From contig JANQPQ010000012.1 in the NCBI GenBank assembly GCA_028285445.1, positions 1 through 64,000 of the forward strand: a stretch of 64,000 nucleotides of DNA. The letters run 5' to 3'. Made by a program: the position numbers and the translations under genes. Below, piece after piece: positions 1 to 7,895 of the stretch. Source of the DNA: Cyclobacteriaceae bacterium (GTDB taxonomy: Bacteria > Bacteroidota > Bacteroidia > Cytophagales > Cyclobacteriaceae). Within the stretch, counting starts at the first letter, position 1; each line of letters begins with the position of its first letter. The notes under the pieces are model-generated. The model had not been told where the DNA came from. It saw only the letters and a program-made list of their open reading frames with translations, and did no database searches.

Positions 1-1037
1 ACGCAAAGCAATCAGCTATGTACTACCAGGCTGCTTTGGGATTTGAACTTGTCGCTTACCTCGGACCTGAAACGGGACACCGCGACAGGGCCTCGTACAT
101 GTTACACCAAGGTAAGATCAGGTTTGTTCTCACCTCTGCTATGAACAGAGACTCACACATCGCAAAGCACGTATTGGAGCATGGTGATGGTGTGAAAGTA
201 TTGGCCTTGTGGGTAGATGATGCTGAGAAGTCTTACTATGAAACAATGCAAAGAGGTGCCCAGTCTGTTTCCGAACCTCAGGCCTTTTCTGATGAGCACG
301 GGGAGGTGACAATGGCATCTATACAGACTTATGGCGAGACCATTCATACTTTTGTCGATCGCAGTAAATACAACGGTCCATTTTTGCCAGGATTTACCGA
401 GAAATCAAGCACCTACCCGGTTAAGCCTATTGGTTTAAAGTATGTAGATCATTGCGTGGGCAATGTCGGGTGGGGCGAGATGAACAAATGGGTTGAGTTC
501 TATGAGAAGGTGATGGGCTTTAGCCTACTCATCACTTTTGATGATAAGGATATATCTACTGATTATACTGCACTGATGTCTAAAGTAGTTTCTAACGGTA
601 ATGGATATATCAAATTCCCAATTAATGAGCCAGCAGAGGGTAAAAAGAAATCTCAGATTGAGGAATACCTGGATTTCTACAATAGCGCTGGCGTGCAGCA
701 TATCGCAATTGCCACCGATGACATTTTAGATACCGTCTCAGAAATGCGACAACGGGGTGTGGAGTTTCTTGATGTTCCAAACACTTACTATGATGACTTA
801 TTGGATAGAGTTGGAGAAATTGATGAAGATTTAGAGCCACTCAAGAACCTTAACATCCTCGTAGATCGGGACGACGAAGGGTATCTTTTGCAAATATTTA
901 CTAAGCCCGTGCAAGATCGGCCAACCGTTTTCTTCGAAATAATCCAGCGTAAGGGAGCAAAATCGTTTGGCAAGGGTAACTTTAAGGCGTTGTTTGAGGC
1001 GATTGAAAGAGAGCAGGCACTAAGGGGCAATCTGTAG
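1..1037 (+). CDS. hppD: 4-hydroxyphenylpyruvate dioxygenase, 5' end cut by window edge
   Basis: Non-haem iron dioxygenase that converts 4-hydroxyphenylpyruvate to homogentisate in tyrosine breakdown; cytoplasmic. The two-domain glyoxalase/VOC layout is visible and the iron triad of the C-terminal half is intact: His in VDHCVG, His in VQHIAIA and Glu in VFFEIIQ (residues 145, 228 and 307 counted from the ATG at base 18). That ATG is internal: the same frame is open to the left edge and reads AKQSAMYYQAALGF, matching the family's N-terminal xNAKQAxxYYxxxxGF motif, so roughly the first 20-30 residues lie outside the window. It is followed after 29 bases by a phosphohexomutase gene on the same strand. 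Family assignment is secure. Confidence 0.95.
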   Translation, partial: AKQSAMYYQAALGFELVAYLGPETGHRDRASYMLHQGKIRFVLTSAMNRDSHIAKHVLEHGDGVKVLALWVDDAEKSYYETMQRGAQSVSEPQAFSDEHGEVTMASIQTYGETIHTFVDRSKYNGPFLPGFTEKSSTYPVKPIGLKYVDHCVGNVGWGEMNKWVEFYEKVMGFSLLITFDDKDISTDYTALMSKVVSNGNGYIKFPINEPAEGKKKSQIEEYLDFYNSAGVQHIAIATDDILDTVSEMRQRGVEFLDVPNTYYDDLLDRVGEIDEDLEPLKNLNILVDRDDEGYLLQIFTKPVQDRPTVFFEIIQRKGAKSFGKGNFKALFEAIEREQALRGNL

Positions 1038-1066
1038 AATTTACACTAAATCACTATTTACTATTA

Positions 1067-2782
1067 ATGGAAGCGAGAGCCAAGGCTGAAGAATGGCTTC
1101 AGTCTAAAATTGATGATGATTCCAGAAGTGAAATTGAGGCACTTCTCAACGATGCGGATTCATCAAAGCTAACTGAGGCCTTCTATAAGGATCTTGAATT
1201 TGGAACCGGCGGCCTGCGAGGAATCATGGGAGTGGGTTCTAACAGAATGAATAAGTACACCGTAGGCATGGCTACCCAGGGCCTTTGCAATTACCTTAAG
1301 AAAGAGAAACCAAATAGGCAGCTTTCAGTAGCCATCGCTTACGACAGCAGGAACAACAGCTCTTACTTTGCTGAATGTGTGGCTTCAGTTTTTTCGGGAA
1401 ACGGAACGAAGGTGTTTCTTTTTGATAGCCTCCGACCGACACCCGAACTATCTTTCGCAATTCGACATCTCAAATGTGATTCCGGGGTTGTTCTTACTGC
1501 CTCCCACAATCCCAAAGAATATAACGGTTACAAGGCCTACTGGGATGATGGATCCCAACTTATTGCGCCACATGACAAAAACGTTATTGATGAAGTCAAG
1601 TTAATCACCGGTATCGATGAAGTTATTTGGGAACCGAACCAGGATTTAGTTGAATACGTGGGCCAGGAAATTGATGAGGCATACATTTCGGAGGTATTGA
1701 ATCAATCTTTGACCAAACCTGATAGTCGAGAAGATTTATCTGTTTTGTACTCCCCTATCCATGGAACTGGATACAAAATGGTTCCAAAGGCCTTGAAAGA
1801 AGCTGGATTCACACGGGTAGAAGTTCTGCAAAGCCAATCGACACCTGATGGGAACTTCCCCACAGTGGTGTATCCTAACCCAGAGGAAAAAGAAGCGCTT
1901 AGCCTGGCTTTGAACCGCGCTGAGGGGATTGGTGCTGAGTTAGTAATGGCCACCGATCCGGATGCTGATCGTGTGGGCATTGCCGTGAGGAATCTTGATG
2001 GGCAGTTTGAGCTGCTTAATGGCAACCAAACTGCTGCTTTGCTTATGCACTATCTATTAAAAAGACGCCAAGCCAATGGCTCATCGCCTGCAGATGCTTA
2101 TATCGCTAAGACTATAGTCACCACCGATCTTATTGAGCATATGTGCTCAAATTTTGACGTTAATTGCTACAATACCCTAACCGGCTTCAAGTACATTGCC
2201 CAGGTTATTCGAGAAAAGAGTGGAGAAGAGCACTTCCTGGCTGGTTGTGAAGAAAGCTATGGCTACATGATTGGTGATTTTGTAAGAGATAAGGACGCTG
2301 TAACCGCTTCTTTCCTCATCGCCGAGTTGGCTGCCGAGGCAAAAGATCGGGGATCATCAGTTTACGAAGAGCTTATTGACATTTATTTAACCTACGGCTA
2401 CTACCTCGAAGATCTGGTCTCAATTACGCGCACAGGTAAAGATGGTATTGAAGAGATCGGTACCATGATGCATGGCTACCGAACTACACCGCCCGCATCA
2501 ATAGCCAATTCCAAGGTTATCAAAATTATTGATTACCTGGAGCAAACAGACAGGGATTTGATTTCAGGCACTACCTCCGAGGTGCTATTGCCAAAATCTA
2601 ATGTGTTGCAATTTTTAACCGAAGACGGAAGCAAGATATCCATGCGACCCTCAGGCACTGAACCTAAAATCAAATTTTATTTTAGCGTAAACGCTCCCCT
2701 TTCCGGAAGAGCAGAACTAGATGCAGTTTCCAATCAGCTAAAAGAAAGAATCACTGACATTAAAAGAGATCTTGATTTGTAA
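1067..2782 (+). CDS. phospho-sugar mutase (phosphoglucomutase/phosphomannomutase, PgcA-like)
   Basis: Alpha-D-phosphohexomutase of 571 residues that would interconvert sugar 1- and 6-phosphates, most likely glucose, in the cytoplasm. All four family signatures are present: the catalytic phosphoserine loop TASHNPKEYNG (Ser about residue 146), the Mg2+ loop DPDADRVG (about 297), the sugar-binding GCEESYGY segment, and the phosphate-binding loop RPSGTEPKIKFY near residue 527. Length and N-terminal extension resemble the long PgcA-type enzymes of Firmicutes and Bacteroidota rather than the ~460-residue ManB/GlmM forms. The ATG follows the hppD stop by 29 bases. Substrate preference between glucose and mannose cannot be read from sequence. 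Confidence 0.93.
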   Translation: MEARAKAEEWLQSKIDDDSRSEIEALLNDADSSKLTEAFYKDLEFGTGGLRGIMGVGSNRMNKYTVGMATQGLCNYLKKEKPNRQLSVAIAYDSRNNSSYFAECVASVFSGNGTKVFLFDSLRPTPELSFAIRHLKCDSGVVLTASHNPKEYNGYKAYWDDGSQLIAPHDKNVIDEVKLITGIDEVIWEPNQDLVEYVGQEIDEAYISEVLNQSLTKPDSREDLSVLYSPIHGTGYKMVPKALKEAGFTRVEVLQSQSTPDGNFPTVVYPNPEEKEALSLALNRAEGIGAELVMATDPDADRVGIAVRNLDGQFELLNGNQTAALLMHYLLKRRQANGSSPADAYIAKTIVTTDLIEHMCSNFDVNCYNTLTGFKYIAQVIREKSGEEHFLAGCEESYGYMIGDFVRDKDAVTASFLIAELAAEAKDRGSSVYEELIDIYLTYGYYLEDLVSITRTGKDGIEEIGTMMHGYRTTPPASIANSKVIKIIDYLEQTDRDLISGTTSEVLLPKSNVLQFLTEDGSKISMRPSGTEPKIKFYFSVNAPLSGRAELDAVSNQLKERITDIKRDLDL

Positions 2783-2797
2783 ATTAAATCACTGAAT

Positions 2798-3250
2798 ATG
2801 AGAGCTATGCTTACTTCATTGTCAGAAATATTCCTTAGAGATTTGGATGCCCTTGCGAAAGAAATTCAGGCCTACCAAGATGAAGATAAAATATGGATAG
2901 TTCCTCCGGGCGTTCTCAATTCCGGTGGTAATTTAGCTCTTCACATTTGCGGAAACCTAAGGCACTTTGTTGGTTCAGTACTAGGAGACACAGGGTATAT
3001 CCGAGATAGGGATGCAGAGTTCAATGATAGTAATGTGCCCGTAAGTGAAATAATAAACAACATTTCAGAAACCAAGATGGCCATAGCCAATACCCTGGAA
3101 AAGCTCACTGACTCTGATTTGGGCAATAACTTCCCTGTGGAAATGTGGGGTAGAACCATTACTACTGGCTTTATGCTTACTCATCTCAGTGCCCATCTAA
3201 GTTGGCATCTAGGGCAGATAAACTATCATCGCAGGATGCTTGACAATTGA
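2798..3250 (+). CDS. DinB-like four-helix metal-binding protein (DUF1572-type)
   Basis: A 150-residue cytoplasmic protein of the DinB/YfiT superfamily. The expected metal-ligand histidines can be seen: one in LALHICGNLRH on the second helix and a cluster HLSAHLSWHLGQINYHRR at the C-terminus. In related families this fold binds Zn or Ni and serves in thiol-dependent transferases or in proteins of unknown role; no specific reaction can be assigned. It starts 15 bases after the mutase gene and ends 10 bases before murB, so it probably shares their transcript. A second in-frame ATG at 2807 is an equally possible start. Confidence 0.8.
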   Translation: MRAMLTSLSEIFLRDLDALAKEIQAYQDEDKIWIVPPGVLNSGGNLALHICGNLRHFVGSVLGDTGYIRDRDAEFNDSNVPVSEIINNISETKMAIANTLEKLTDSDLGNNFPVEMWGRTITTGFMLTHLSAHLSWHLGQINYHRRMLDN

Positions 3251-3260
3251 CTAAAGAACC

Positions 3261-4277
3261 TTGGTAACTATTCAGGAAAACTTTTCGCTCGCTTCATATA
3301 ACACATTCGGTGTAACAGCTAAGGCCAGCTACTTCGCAAAGATTACAGATACTAAATCCCTGGATGAATTAACAACGAGCCAGGAGTTGTTTGGCAAAAC
3401 AACCTTGGTATTGGGGGGTGGCAGTAATCTGCTTTTCACAAAAGACTTTGACGGCCTGGTATTACATTCTGCAATTGAAGGCAAGGAAGTTATTGGAGAG
3501 AATGATGATCACTACTTCGTGAAAGTTGGATCAGGTGAAAACTGGCACAACTTTGTAATGTACTGCTTAGAGCACAACTACGGTGGCGTTGAAAACCTCT
3601 CCCTAATCCCCGGTAGTGTGGGGGCCGCCCCCATTCAGAATATTGGTGCTTACGGTGTTGAACTGAAAGAAGTTTTTCACTCCCTGGATGCTTATAACCT
3701 TGAGCGTCAATCAGTAGAAGTTTTTGGGAAAGAAGAATGCAAATTCGGCTACAGAGACAGCATATTTAAACAAGAATACAAAGGCAAATACCTAATCACC
3801 TCAGTCACCCTTAAGCTTACGAAAAAGCATGAACTCAACACCAGTTATGGTGCAATCAGCTCAACCTTGAATGAAATGGGTATCGATAATCCCACAATCA
3901 AATCCGTAAGTGATGCCGTTATTGCGATAAGGCAAAGTAAGTTGCCTAATCCTCGCGAGGTGGGCAATGCCGGTAGTTTCTTTAAAAATCCTGTTATCGA
4001 CAAAATAGATTTCGAAGGCTTGCGGGCTGAATTTCCTACCGTCCCTGGTTATGAAACCGCATTCAACGCAATGAAGGTACCAGCGGCTTGGTTAATTGAG
4101 AAAGCCGGCTGGAAAGGCTTCAAGAAAGGAAAAGTAGGCACTTACGAGAAGCAACCACTGGTAATCGTAAACCACGGCACGAACGGTATTGAAGTTTGGG
4201 AACTGGCCCAGGAAATCAGAGATTCGGTTGAAAAAATGTTTGGGATAACCCTGGTACCTGAGGTTACAGTACTCTAA
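3261..4277 (+). CDS. murB: UDP-N-acetylenolpyruvoylglucosamine reductase (MurB), TTG start
   Basis: FAD- and NADPH-dependent reductase that makes UDP-N-acetylmuramic acid, the second committed step of peptidoglycan precursor synthesis. The 338-residue protein is the E. coli-like type I form: FAD-binding VLGGGSNLLF, then ENLSLIPGSVGAAPIQNIGAYGVE, the Arg-containing FGYRDSIFK, the catalytic Ser in GNAGSFFKNPV (about residue 237) and the catalytic Glu in the C-terminal LVPEVTVL. No ATG lies at the N-terminus; reading begins at TTG 10 bases after the preceding stop, and the sequence VTIQENFSLASYNTFGV matches the usual N-terminus, so TTG is taken as the real start. Last gene of the run of four + strand genes. 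Confidence 0.95.
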   Translation: MVTIQENFSLASYNTFGVTAKASYFAKITDTKSLDELTTSQELFGKTTLVLGGGSNLLFTKDFDGLVLHSAIEGKEVIGENDDHYFVKVGSGENWHNFVMYCLEHNYGGVENLSLIPGSVGAAPIQNIGAYGVELKEVFHSLDAYNLERQSVEVFGKEECKFGYRDSIFKQEYKGKYLITSVTLKLTKKHELNTSYGAISSTLNEMGIDNPTIKSVSDAVIAIRQSKLPNPREVGNAGSFFKNPVIDKIDFEGLRAEFPTVPGYETAFNAMKVPAAWLIEKAGWKGFKKGKVGTYEKQPLVIVNHGTNGIEVWELAQEIRDSVEKMFGITLVPEVTVL

Positions 4278-4442
4278 CTAGCGGTCAATACATTGATCCC
4301 AGTTGACGTTACCAGGGGCGCAGGTAATAGTCTTAGGTGCTGAAAACGACCAGAATATCAGGCCAGTCATAAGTACAATTACACTAAATAGAACTTTCAG
4401 GTAATAGAGAATCCTCCTTCCGAGGAAATAAGTGGTTTTCAT
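4278..4442 (-). CDS. small single-pass membrane protein, 54 residues
   Basis: A short reading frame with ATG at 4442 and stop at 4278 that occupies most of the space between murB and the dCMP deaminase gene. The peptide has a basic N-terminus (KTTYFLGRRILYYLK), one hydrophobic segment of about 20 residues (VLFSVIVLMTGLIFW) and a short tail with two cysteines (ITCAPGN and DQCIDR), so it would sit in the inner membrane with the cysteine tail probably in the periplasm. It starts 31 bases after the deaminase stop on the same strand and converges on murB with no gap. I do not recognise the family. The regular membrane-protein composition argues for a real gene, but there is no Shine-Dalgarno sequence to support it. 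Confidence 0.55.
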   Translation of the reverse strand: MKTTYFLGRRILYYLKVLFSVIVLMTGLIFWSFSAPKTITCAPGNVNWDQCIDR

Positions 4443-4473
4443 TAGGCTAGTAAGGAGTGGTGGTTTAAGAAAA

Positions 4474-4962
4474 TTAAATCATATGTGTTACATTTTCCAG
4501 TTTTCCAGCATATTTATAAGTTTCGATTCCAAACCTATTCAGAAACTCCACTCCCTCTTCAGTGCCAATCCCTTTGTATTCAGCGTAAGAGTTTAGGTAA
4601 ACTACTTTCTTGATGCCCGTACTGTAGACAATTCTGGCACAAGCGAGACAGGGTGCCAGGGTTACGTATAAGGTTGACCCTTCCACCGAAGTGTTATTCT
4701 TAACTGCATACAGAATTGCATTCTGTTCAGCGTGTATAGCCAACGAACAGCTGCCCTTGGAGTCACGGGCACATCCTTCCTCGGGCCATTCTTCATCGCA
4801 ATTATGAGTACCTGCCGGTGGGCCATTATAACCTATCGAGATAATGCGGGTATCTTTTGTCAAAACCGCACCCACATGTCGCCTTATGCAGTGTGATCGC
4901 TTAGCAAGATTTACCGCAAGCTCCATGAAAATATCATCGAAGTCTGGTCGCTTCGTATCCAT
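4474..4962 (-). CDS. deoxycytidylate (dCMP) deaminase, ComEB-type
   Basis: Zinc-dependent deaminase that converts dCMP to dUMP for dTTP synthesis; 162 residues, cytoplasmic. The zinc site is complete: HAEQNAI with His77 and the proton-shuttling Glu79, and PCLACAR with Cys105 and Cys108. The N-terminal region CIRRHVGAV and SIGYNGPPAGTHNC is typical of the dCMP branch rather than of cytidine or tRNA adenosine deaminases. It is divergent from the DUF2911 gene across a short spacer and is followed by a 54-residue membrane peptide on the same strand. Confidence 0.92.
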   Translation of the reverse strand: MDTKRPDFDDIFMELAVNLAKRSHCIRRHVGAVLTKDTRIISIGYNGPPAGTHNCDEEWPEEGCARDSKGSCSLAIHAEQNAILYAVKNNTSVEGSTLYVTLAPCLACARIVYSTGIKKVVYLNSYAEYKGIGTEEGVEFLNRFGIETYKYAGKLENVTHMI

Positions 4963-4969
4963 CAGCTAT

Positions 4970-4977
4970 TATATTTG
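4970..4977 (+). promoter_or_regulatory. candidate -7 promoter element TATATTTG for the DUF2911 gene
   Basis: TATATTTG fits the Bacteroidota -7 consensus TAnnTTTG exactly. It lies just outside the divergent dCMP deaminase start and predicts transcription from about base 4984, which is upstream of the ATG at 5011 but downstream of the alternative TTG at 4975. No convincing -33 TTTG is present 19 bases upstream. Confidence 0.45.
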
Positions 4978-5010
4978 AGAGGGTTTAAAAATAGCAAGAC
5001 CCGCTGGCTT

Positions 5011-5553
5011 ATGAAATCTGCCCTCAGGTTATTTTCGCTAATCATAATATTAAGCACTGGCCACGAATGTCTCGCACAGCAGCCACTGCCACCAAGGTCT
5101 ATTCCGCTGGATATGGAATCCATTAGATGGTACGACACCTACATGAAAATCACCTACTCGAGGCCCCATAAGAACGGAAGGAAAATTTTTGGTGACCTGG
5201 TTCCTTACGGAGAGGTTTGGCAAATTGGCGCAAACGAATCCACTGAGGTGATGGTAACCAAGGATATCCTGGTTGGCGGTGATACACTTGCCGCAGGGGC
5301 CTATACCATGCTAGCCATTCCTGAAGCCAGCCAATGGACAATGATCTTGAATAGTGAAGTAGGCCAATGGGGTTCATACAAGTATAATCCAGAGTTTGAT
5401 GTCATGAGACTGATTGCAACTGTAAAGACCACCGAAGAGACCTGGGAACCTCTCACCATCCGCTTTGATAAAAAAAGCGTGTCAGAGACCACCCTGACCA
5501 TACTCTGGGATAATTCTTCTGTTTCATTGCCCATAGCTTTTCTGGATCATTAG
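5011..5553 (+). CDS. secreted DUF2911 family protein
   Basis: A 180-residue exported protein of the DUF2911 family, whose function is not established. From the ATG at 5011 the N-terminus is a clean signal peptide (MKSALRLFSLIIILSTG, then cleavage after CLAQ). The mature part carries the family core: ITYSRPHKNGRKIFG, the VPYGEVWQIGANE segment, and the LAAGAYTMLAIP stretch. An upstream TTG at 4975 also keeps the frame open but would put a basic 12-residue extension in front of the signal peptide and lies inside the candidate promoter, so 5011 is preferred. A stand-alone gene between the divergent dCMP deaminase gene and the AraC-type regulator. Confidence 0.85.
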   Translation: MKSALRLFSLIIILSTGHECLAQQPLPPRSIPLDMESIRWYDTYMKITYSRPHKNGRKIFGDLVPYGEVWQIGANESTEVMVTKDILVGGDTLAAGAYTMLAIPEASQWTMILNSEVGQWGSYKYNPEFDVMRLIATVKTTEETWEPLTIRFDKKSVSETTLTILWDNSSVSLPIAFLDH

Positions 5554-5609
5554 TCCGGCAACCGGTTAGCAAGTGCACCCATAAAGCTAATTTATCCGTA
5601 ACTTTAGTT

Positions 5610-6752
5610 ATGCAGGAAGTTTCCTTTGACAACTGGACTATCCTTTTTGCAGTAGTGGCTATTCATGGGTTTGTCCTCTCCTATTTTATTCTTTCTAACC
5701 GGAATGGCAATACTGCAGCTAATAGATTGTTAGGGATACTCATGATTGTGTATTCGGTCACAATTTTATACTATGTTGGCTATTGGACAAGAGTTAACCA
5801 GCACCTACCCAGGTTTGTAGCAGTTATATTCAATACCATCTACCTTCTGGGCCCCATCCTTTTTCTTTATTTCAAGGCCTTTACAAAGAAGTCATTAACC
5901 AAACTGGATTTGATCCATTTGGCTCCTTTTGCCTTAATAGTATTGCTGGAGCTACCACTCTACTTTGTAAGTAGGGACAATTCATTGATGGCTAGTTACC
6001 TGGCATTTTACTATGGTGATATATTTGCCACCACCAGAGTTTTGCTTCAGTGCGCTCTTAACGTTGGTTATGCCATTCTACTTTATAAAAAATCAGCGGC
6101 GTGGGCTCAAAGCACTACTCAGGCTGGATTTATGAAGAAATTAGCCTTGCTATTCTGGGGTTATGCCATTTCCCTTTGTGGTTACTATGCAATGGTAATA
6201 ACAGGTACACTCAAATTAGAGTACGATTACATGGTGTGTTTCGCTATGTCGTTTTTTGTTTATTATGTTGGATATAGTGGATATACCGTGCCCCAATTGG
6301 TGGGTCTACAAACAAATGGAAATGGAAATGGCACTAAATACGAAAAGTCCGGCCTAACAGAATCTGCAGCCAAGCACTTGGCTGAGAAATTGGTGGCCTA
6401 TATGGAGCGGGAAAAGCCTCACATTTCTAATGACTTAAAGTTGCAGGAACTAGCCCAGGGAATGGCGATCAGTACACATCATCTTTCGCAGGTCATTAAT
6501 GAACAGCTAGATCAAAGTTATAGTGACTTTATCAATTCTTACAGGGTAATGGAGGCTCAGAGGTTATTGAGAAACTCTGATGCACTCGACATGAAGATAA
6601 TCCACATTGCCTACGAAGTTGGGTTTAACAACAAGACTTCCTTCAACAGTACATTTAAGAAACATACGGGAATGTCTCCTTCTCAGTATCGGCAGCGATA
6701 TGAATTTGGCATGCCATCAACGAGTGCCACTGAACGGAAAGTCTACAGCTAA
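5610..6752 (+). CDS. membrane-anchored AraC-family transcriptional regulator
   Basis: A 380-residue protein in two parts. Residues about 10-225 contain some seven hydrophobic segments (for example ILFAVVAIHGFVLSYFIL and LLGILMIVYSVTILYYV), predicting a multi-pass inner-membrane sensor. After a Gly/Asn-rich linker, residues about 265-365 form an AraC-type double helix-turn-helix: DLKLQELAQGMAISTHHLSQVIN and then IIHIAYEVGFNNKTSFNSTFKKHTGMSPSQYRQRY. This 7TM-AraC layout is common in Bacteroidota; the ligand and targets are unknown. It converges on the anti-sigma gene with a gap of 3 bases, so the two are not co-transcribed. Neighbours give no strong hint about its regulon. Confidence 0.88.
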   Translation: MQEVSFDNWTILFAVVAIHGFVLSYFILSNRNGNTAANRLLGILMIVYSVTILYYVGYWTRVNQHLPRFVAVIFNTIYLLGPILFLYFKAFTKKSLTKLDLIHLAPFALIVLLELPLYFVSRDNSLMASYLAFYYGDIFATTRVLLQCALNVGYAILLYKKSAAWAQSTTQAGFMKKLALLFWGYAISLCGYYAMVITGTLKLEYDYMVCFAMSFFVYYVGYSGYTVPQLVGLQTNGNGNGTKYEKSGLTESAAKHLAEKLVAYMEREKPHISNDLKLQELAQGMAISTHHLSQVINEQLDQSYSDFINSYRVMEAQRLLRNSDALDMKIIHIAYEVGFNNKTSFNSTFKKHTGMSPSQYRQRYEFGMPSTSATERKVYS

Positions 6753-6755
6753 TTG

Positions 6756-7229
6756 CTAATTTAGCCTTTCCCTGAACCTCTTCCTTAACAGCCTGTCAAG
6801 CCCGAGTAGCCCCAAGACACCAAGAAGAACCAGCAGTAGGTTGATTATAATGGCCTGCAAATTCTTTCTTGTAACAAAATCTGTAAGGACCTGGGAACCG
6901 GAGGCATCTACCTCGAAAAACAAATAGAAAGAACAGCCTACAACTAGCAGGGAGCTGGCCAATAGCAAATAGCGAAAGGTGGGGAATTTGAGGGGCTTGA
7001 GGGTGAGGACTGCCAGATCTTGTAATGCCTCAACCACATTGGTGGAAAATCGCATTGAAGGCACTTCGTGCTCAAGCTGTTGTAATTCCTGGTGCGCCTT
7101 AAGGCACTCTTTGTAAAGGCCTTCACACTCTTTACATTTCCCAATGTGTGACTCAACATGAACAACTTCTTCAGCCTTGGCCTCTCCCGTTATGTATGAC
7201 CATATCTGTTCCTCTGCTAAATGTACCAT
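6756..7229 (-). CDS. zinc-finger anti-sigma factor (zf-HC2) with two membrane segments
   Basis: A 157-residue partner for the ECF sigma factor encoded directly upstream. The N-terminus carries the anti-sigma zinc motif H-x3-C-x2-C (VESHIGKCKECEG, about residues 25-39) that binds and holds the sigma factor in the cytoplasm. Two hydrophobic stretches follow (YLLLASSLLVVGCSFYLFF and AIIINLLLVLLGVLGLLGL), so a loop of about 25 residues is exposed in the periplasm. The start lies 4 bases after the sigma stop, the classical sigma/anti-sigma operon arrangement. The release signal is unknown. Confidence 0.88.
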   Translation of the reverse strand: MVHLAEEQIWSYITGEAKAEEVVHVESHIGKCKECEGLYKECLKAHQELQQLEHEVPSMRFSTNVVEALQDLAVLTLKPLKFPTFRYLLLASSLLVVGCSFYLFFEVDASGSQVLTDFVTRKNLQAIIINLLLVLLGVLGLLGLDRLLRKRFRERLN

Positions 7230-7233
7230 GCTC

Positions 7234-7788
7234 CTAAAAATCTTGGTTCACAAATGATTTTAATCTTTCCTTAATCGTTTTTCTACCTCTCATTAATTTA
7301 ACCTTCACATTACTTATTGACAAGCCCGTTATATTGGCGATCTCCTTGACCGGCAAATCATCAATATAAAACAAACTCAATACGGTTGCGTCTGTCGCTC
7401 CCATACTGTTTAGAACACTAGCGACTATAGCCTGCTTATCTCTGCTAATAGCCAAAGTCTCTGGATTGTTATTATCCGGCAAATCAACGTCCTCCAACTG
7501 TCCACTATGCTCAAGCAAATTCTTCTTTCGCTTAAGATCTATGGCAGTTGTATAAGCAATTTTCATCAACCATCCTCCAATTTTTCCTGGGACTTGCAAT
7601 GCGCCGAGCTTCCTAAAAGCCTTCAAAAAACTATCCTGTGCTGCCTCTTCAGCAATATTCCTTTCTTTGAGTACGCGCATGCAAACGGTAAAAACTGCAT
7701 TCTGGTACTTCTCCACTAATGCCCGGGCAGCTGAGGGTGATTGATTCTTTAAATACTGCTGAATGTGTTCGTGGTCCTCAGCCATCAT
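7234..7788 (-). CDS. ECF-type RNA polymerase sigma factor
   Basis: A group IV sigma factor of about 184 residues. Region 2 (ALVEKYQNAVFTVCMRVLKE, then AEEAAQDSFLKAFRKL and the DNA-melting segment WLMKIAYTTAIDLKRKK) and region 4 (LSLFYIDDLPVKEIANITGL and NVKVKLMRGRKTIKERL) are clear. The frame stays open to 7917, but that longer form would run through two promoters and into the divergent gene, so the adjacent ATGs at 7788 and 7785 are taken as the start. An ECF-type promoter at 7793-7821 would place the RNA start within a base or two of the ATG at 7785, suggesting a leaderless or nearly leaderless message. It is coupled to the zf-HC2 anti-sigma gene and probably controls its own promoter plus the divergent one. 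Confidence 0.9.
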   Translation of the reverse strand: MMAEDHEHIQQYLKNQSPSAARALVEKYQNAVFTVCMRVLKERNIAEEAAQDSFLKAFRKLGALQVPGKIGGWLMKIAYTTAIDLKRKKNLLEHSGQLEDVDLPDNNNPETLAISRDKQAIVASVLNSMGATDATVLSLFYIDDLPVKEIANITGLSISNVKVKLMRGRKTIKERLKSFVNQDF

Positions 7789-7792
7789 TAAA

Positions 7793-7821
7793 ATGACGAG
7801 AAAACAACCCCTGTAGGTTAC
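7793..7821 (-). promoter_or_regulatory. ECF-type promoter of the sigma/anti-sigma operon
   Basis: Read on the minus strand: GTAACC, a 17-base spacer and CGTCAT. AAC in the -35 region and CGTC in the -10 region are the standard ECF sigma signature. The -10 element ends only a few bases before the sigma gene's start codons. It is the mirror image of the promoter at 7844-7872. Confidence 0.75.
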
Positions 7822-7843
7822 AAAAGAAATTTTACTCGAAGTT

Positions 7844-7872
7844 GTAACCAGTTGGGAGTTAGCTCTCGTCAT
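7844..7872 (+). promoter_or_regulatory. ECF-type promoter of the divergent membrane protein and hydrolase genes
   Basis: GTAACC at 7844-7849, a 17-base spacer, and CGTCAT at 7867-7872. Both hexamers and the spacer length are identical to those of the opposing promoter at 7793-7821, which points to one sigma factor driving both. The start of transcription would be about base 7879, leaving a leader of about 17 bases before the ATG at 7896. Confidence 0.75.
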
Positions 7873-7895
7873 CTCAATAAACAGGACAAGAGCAT

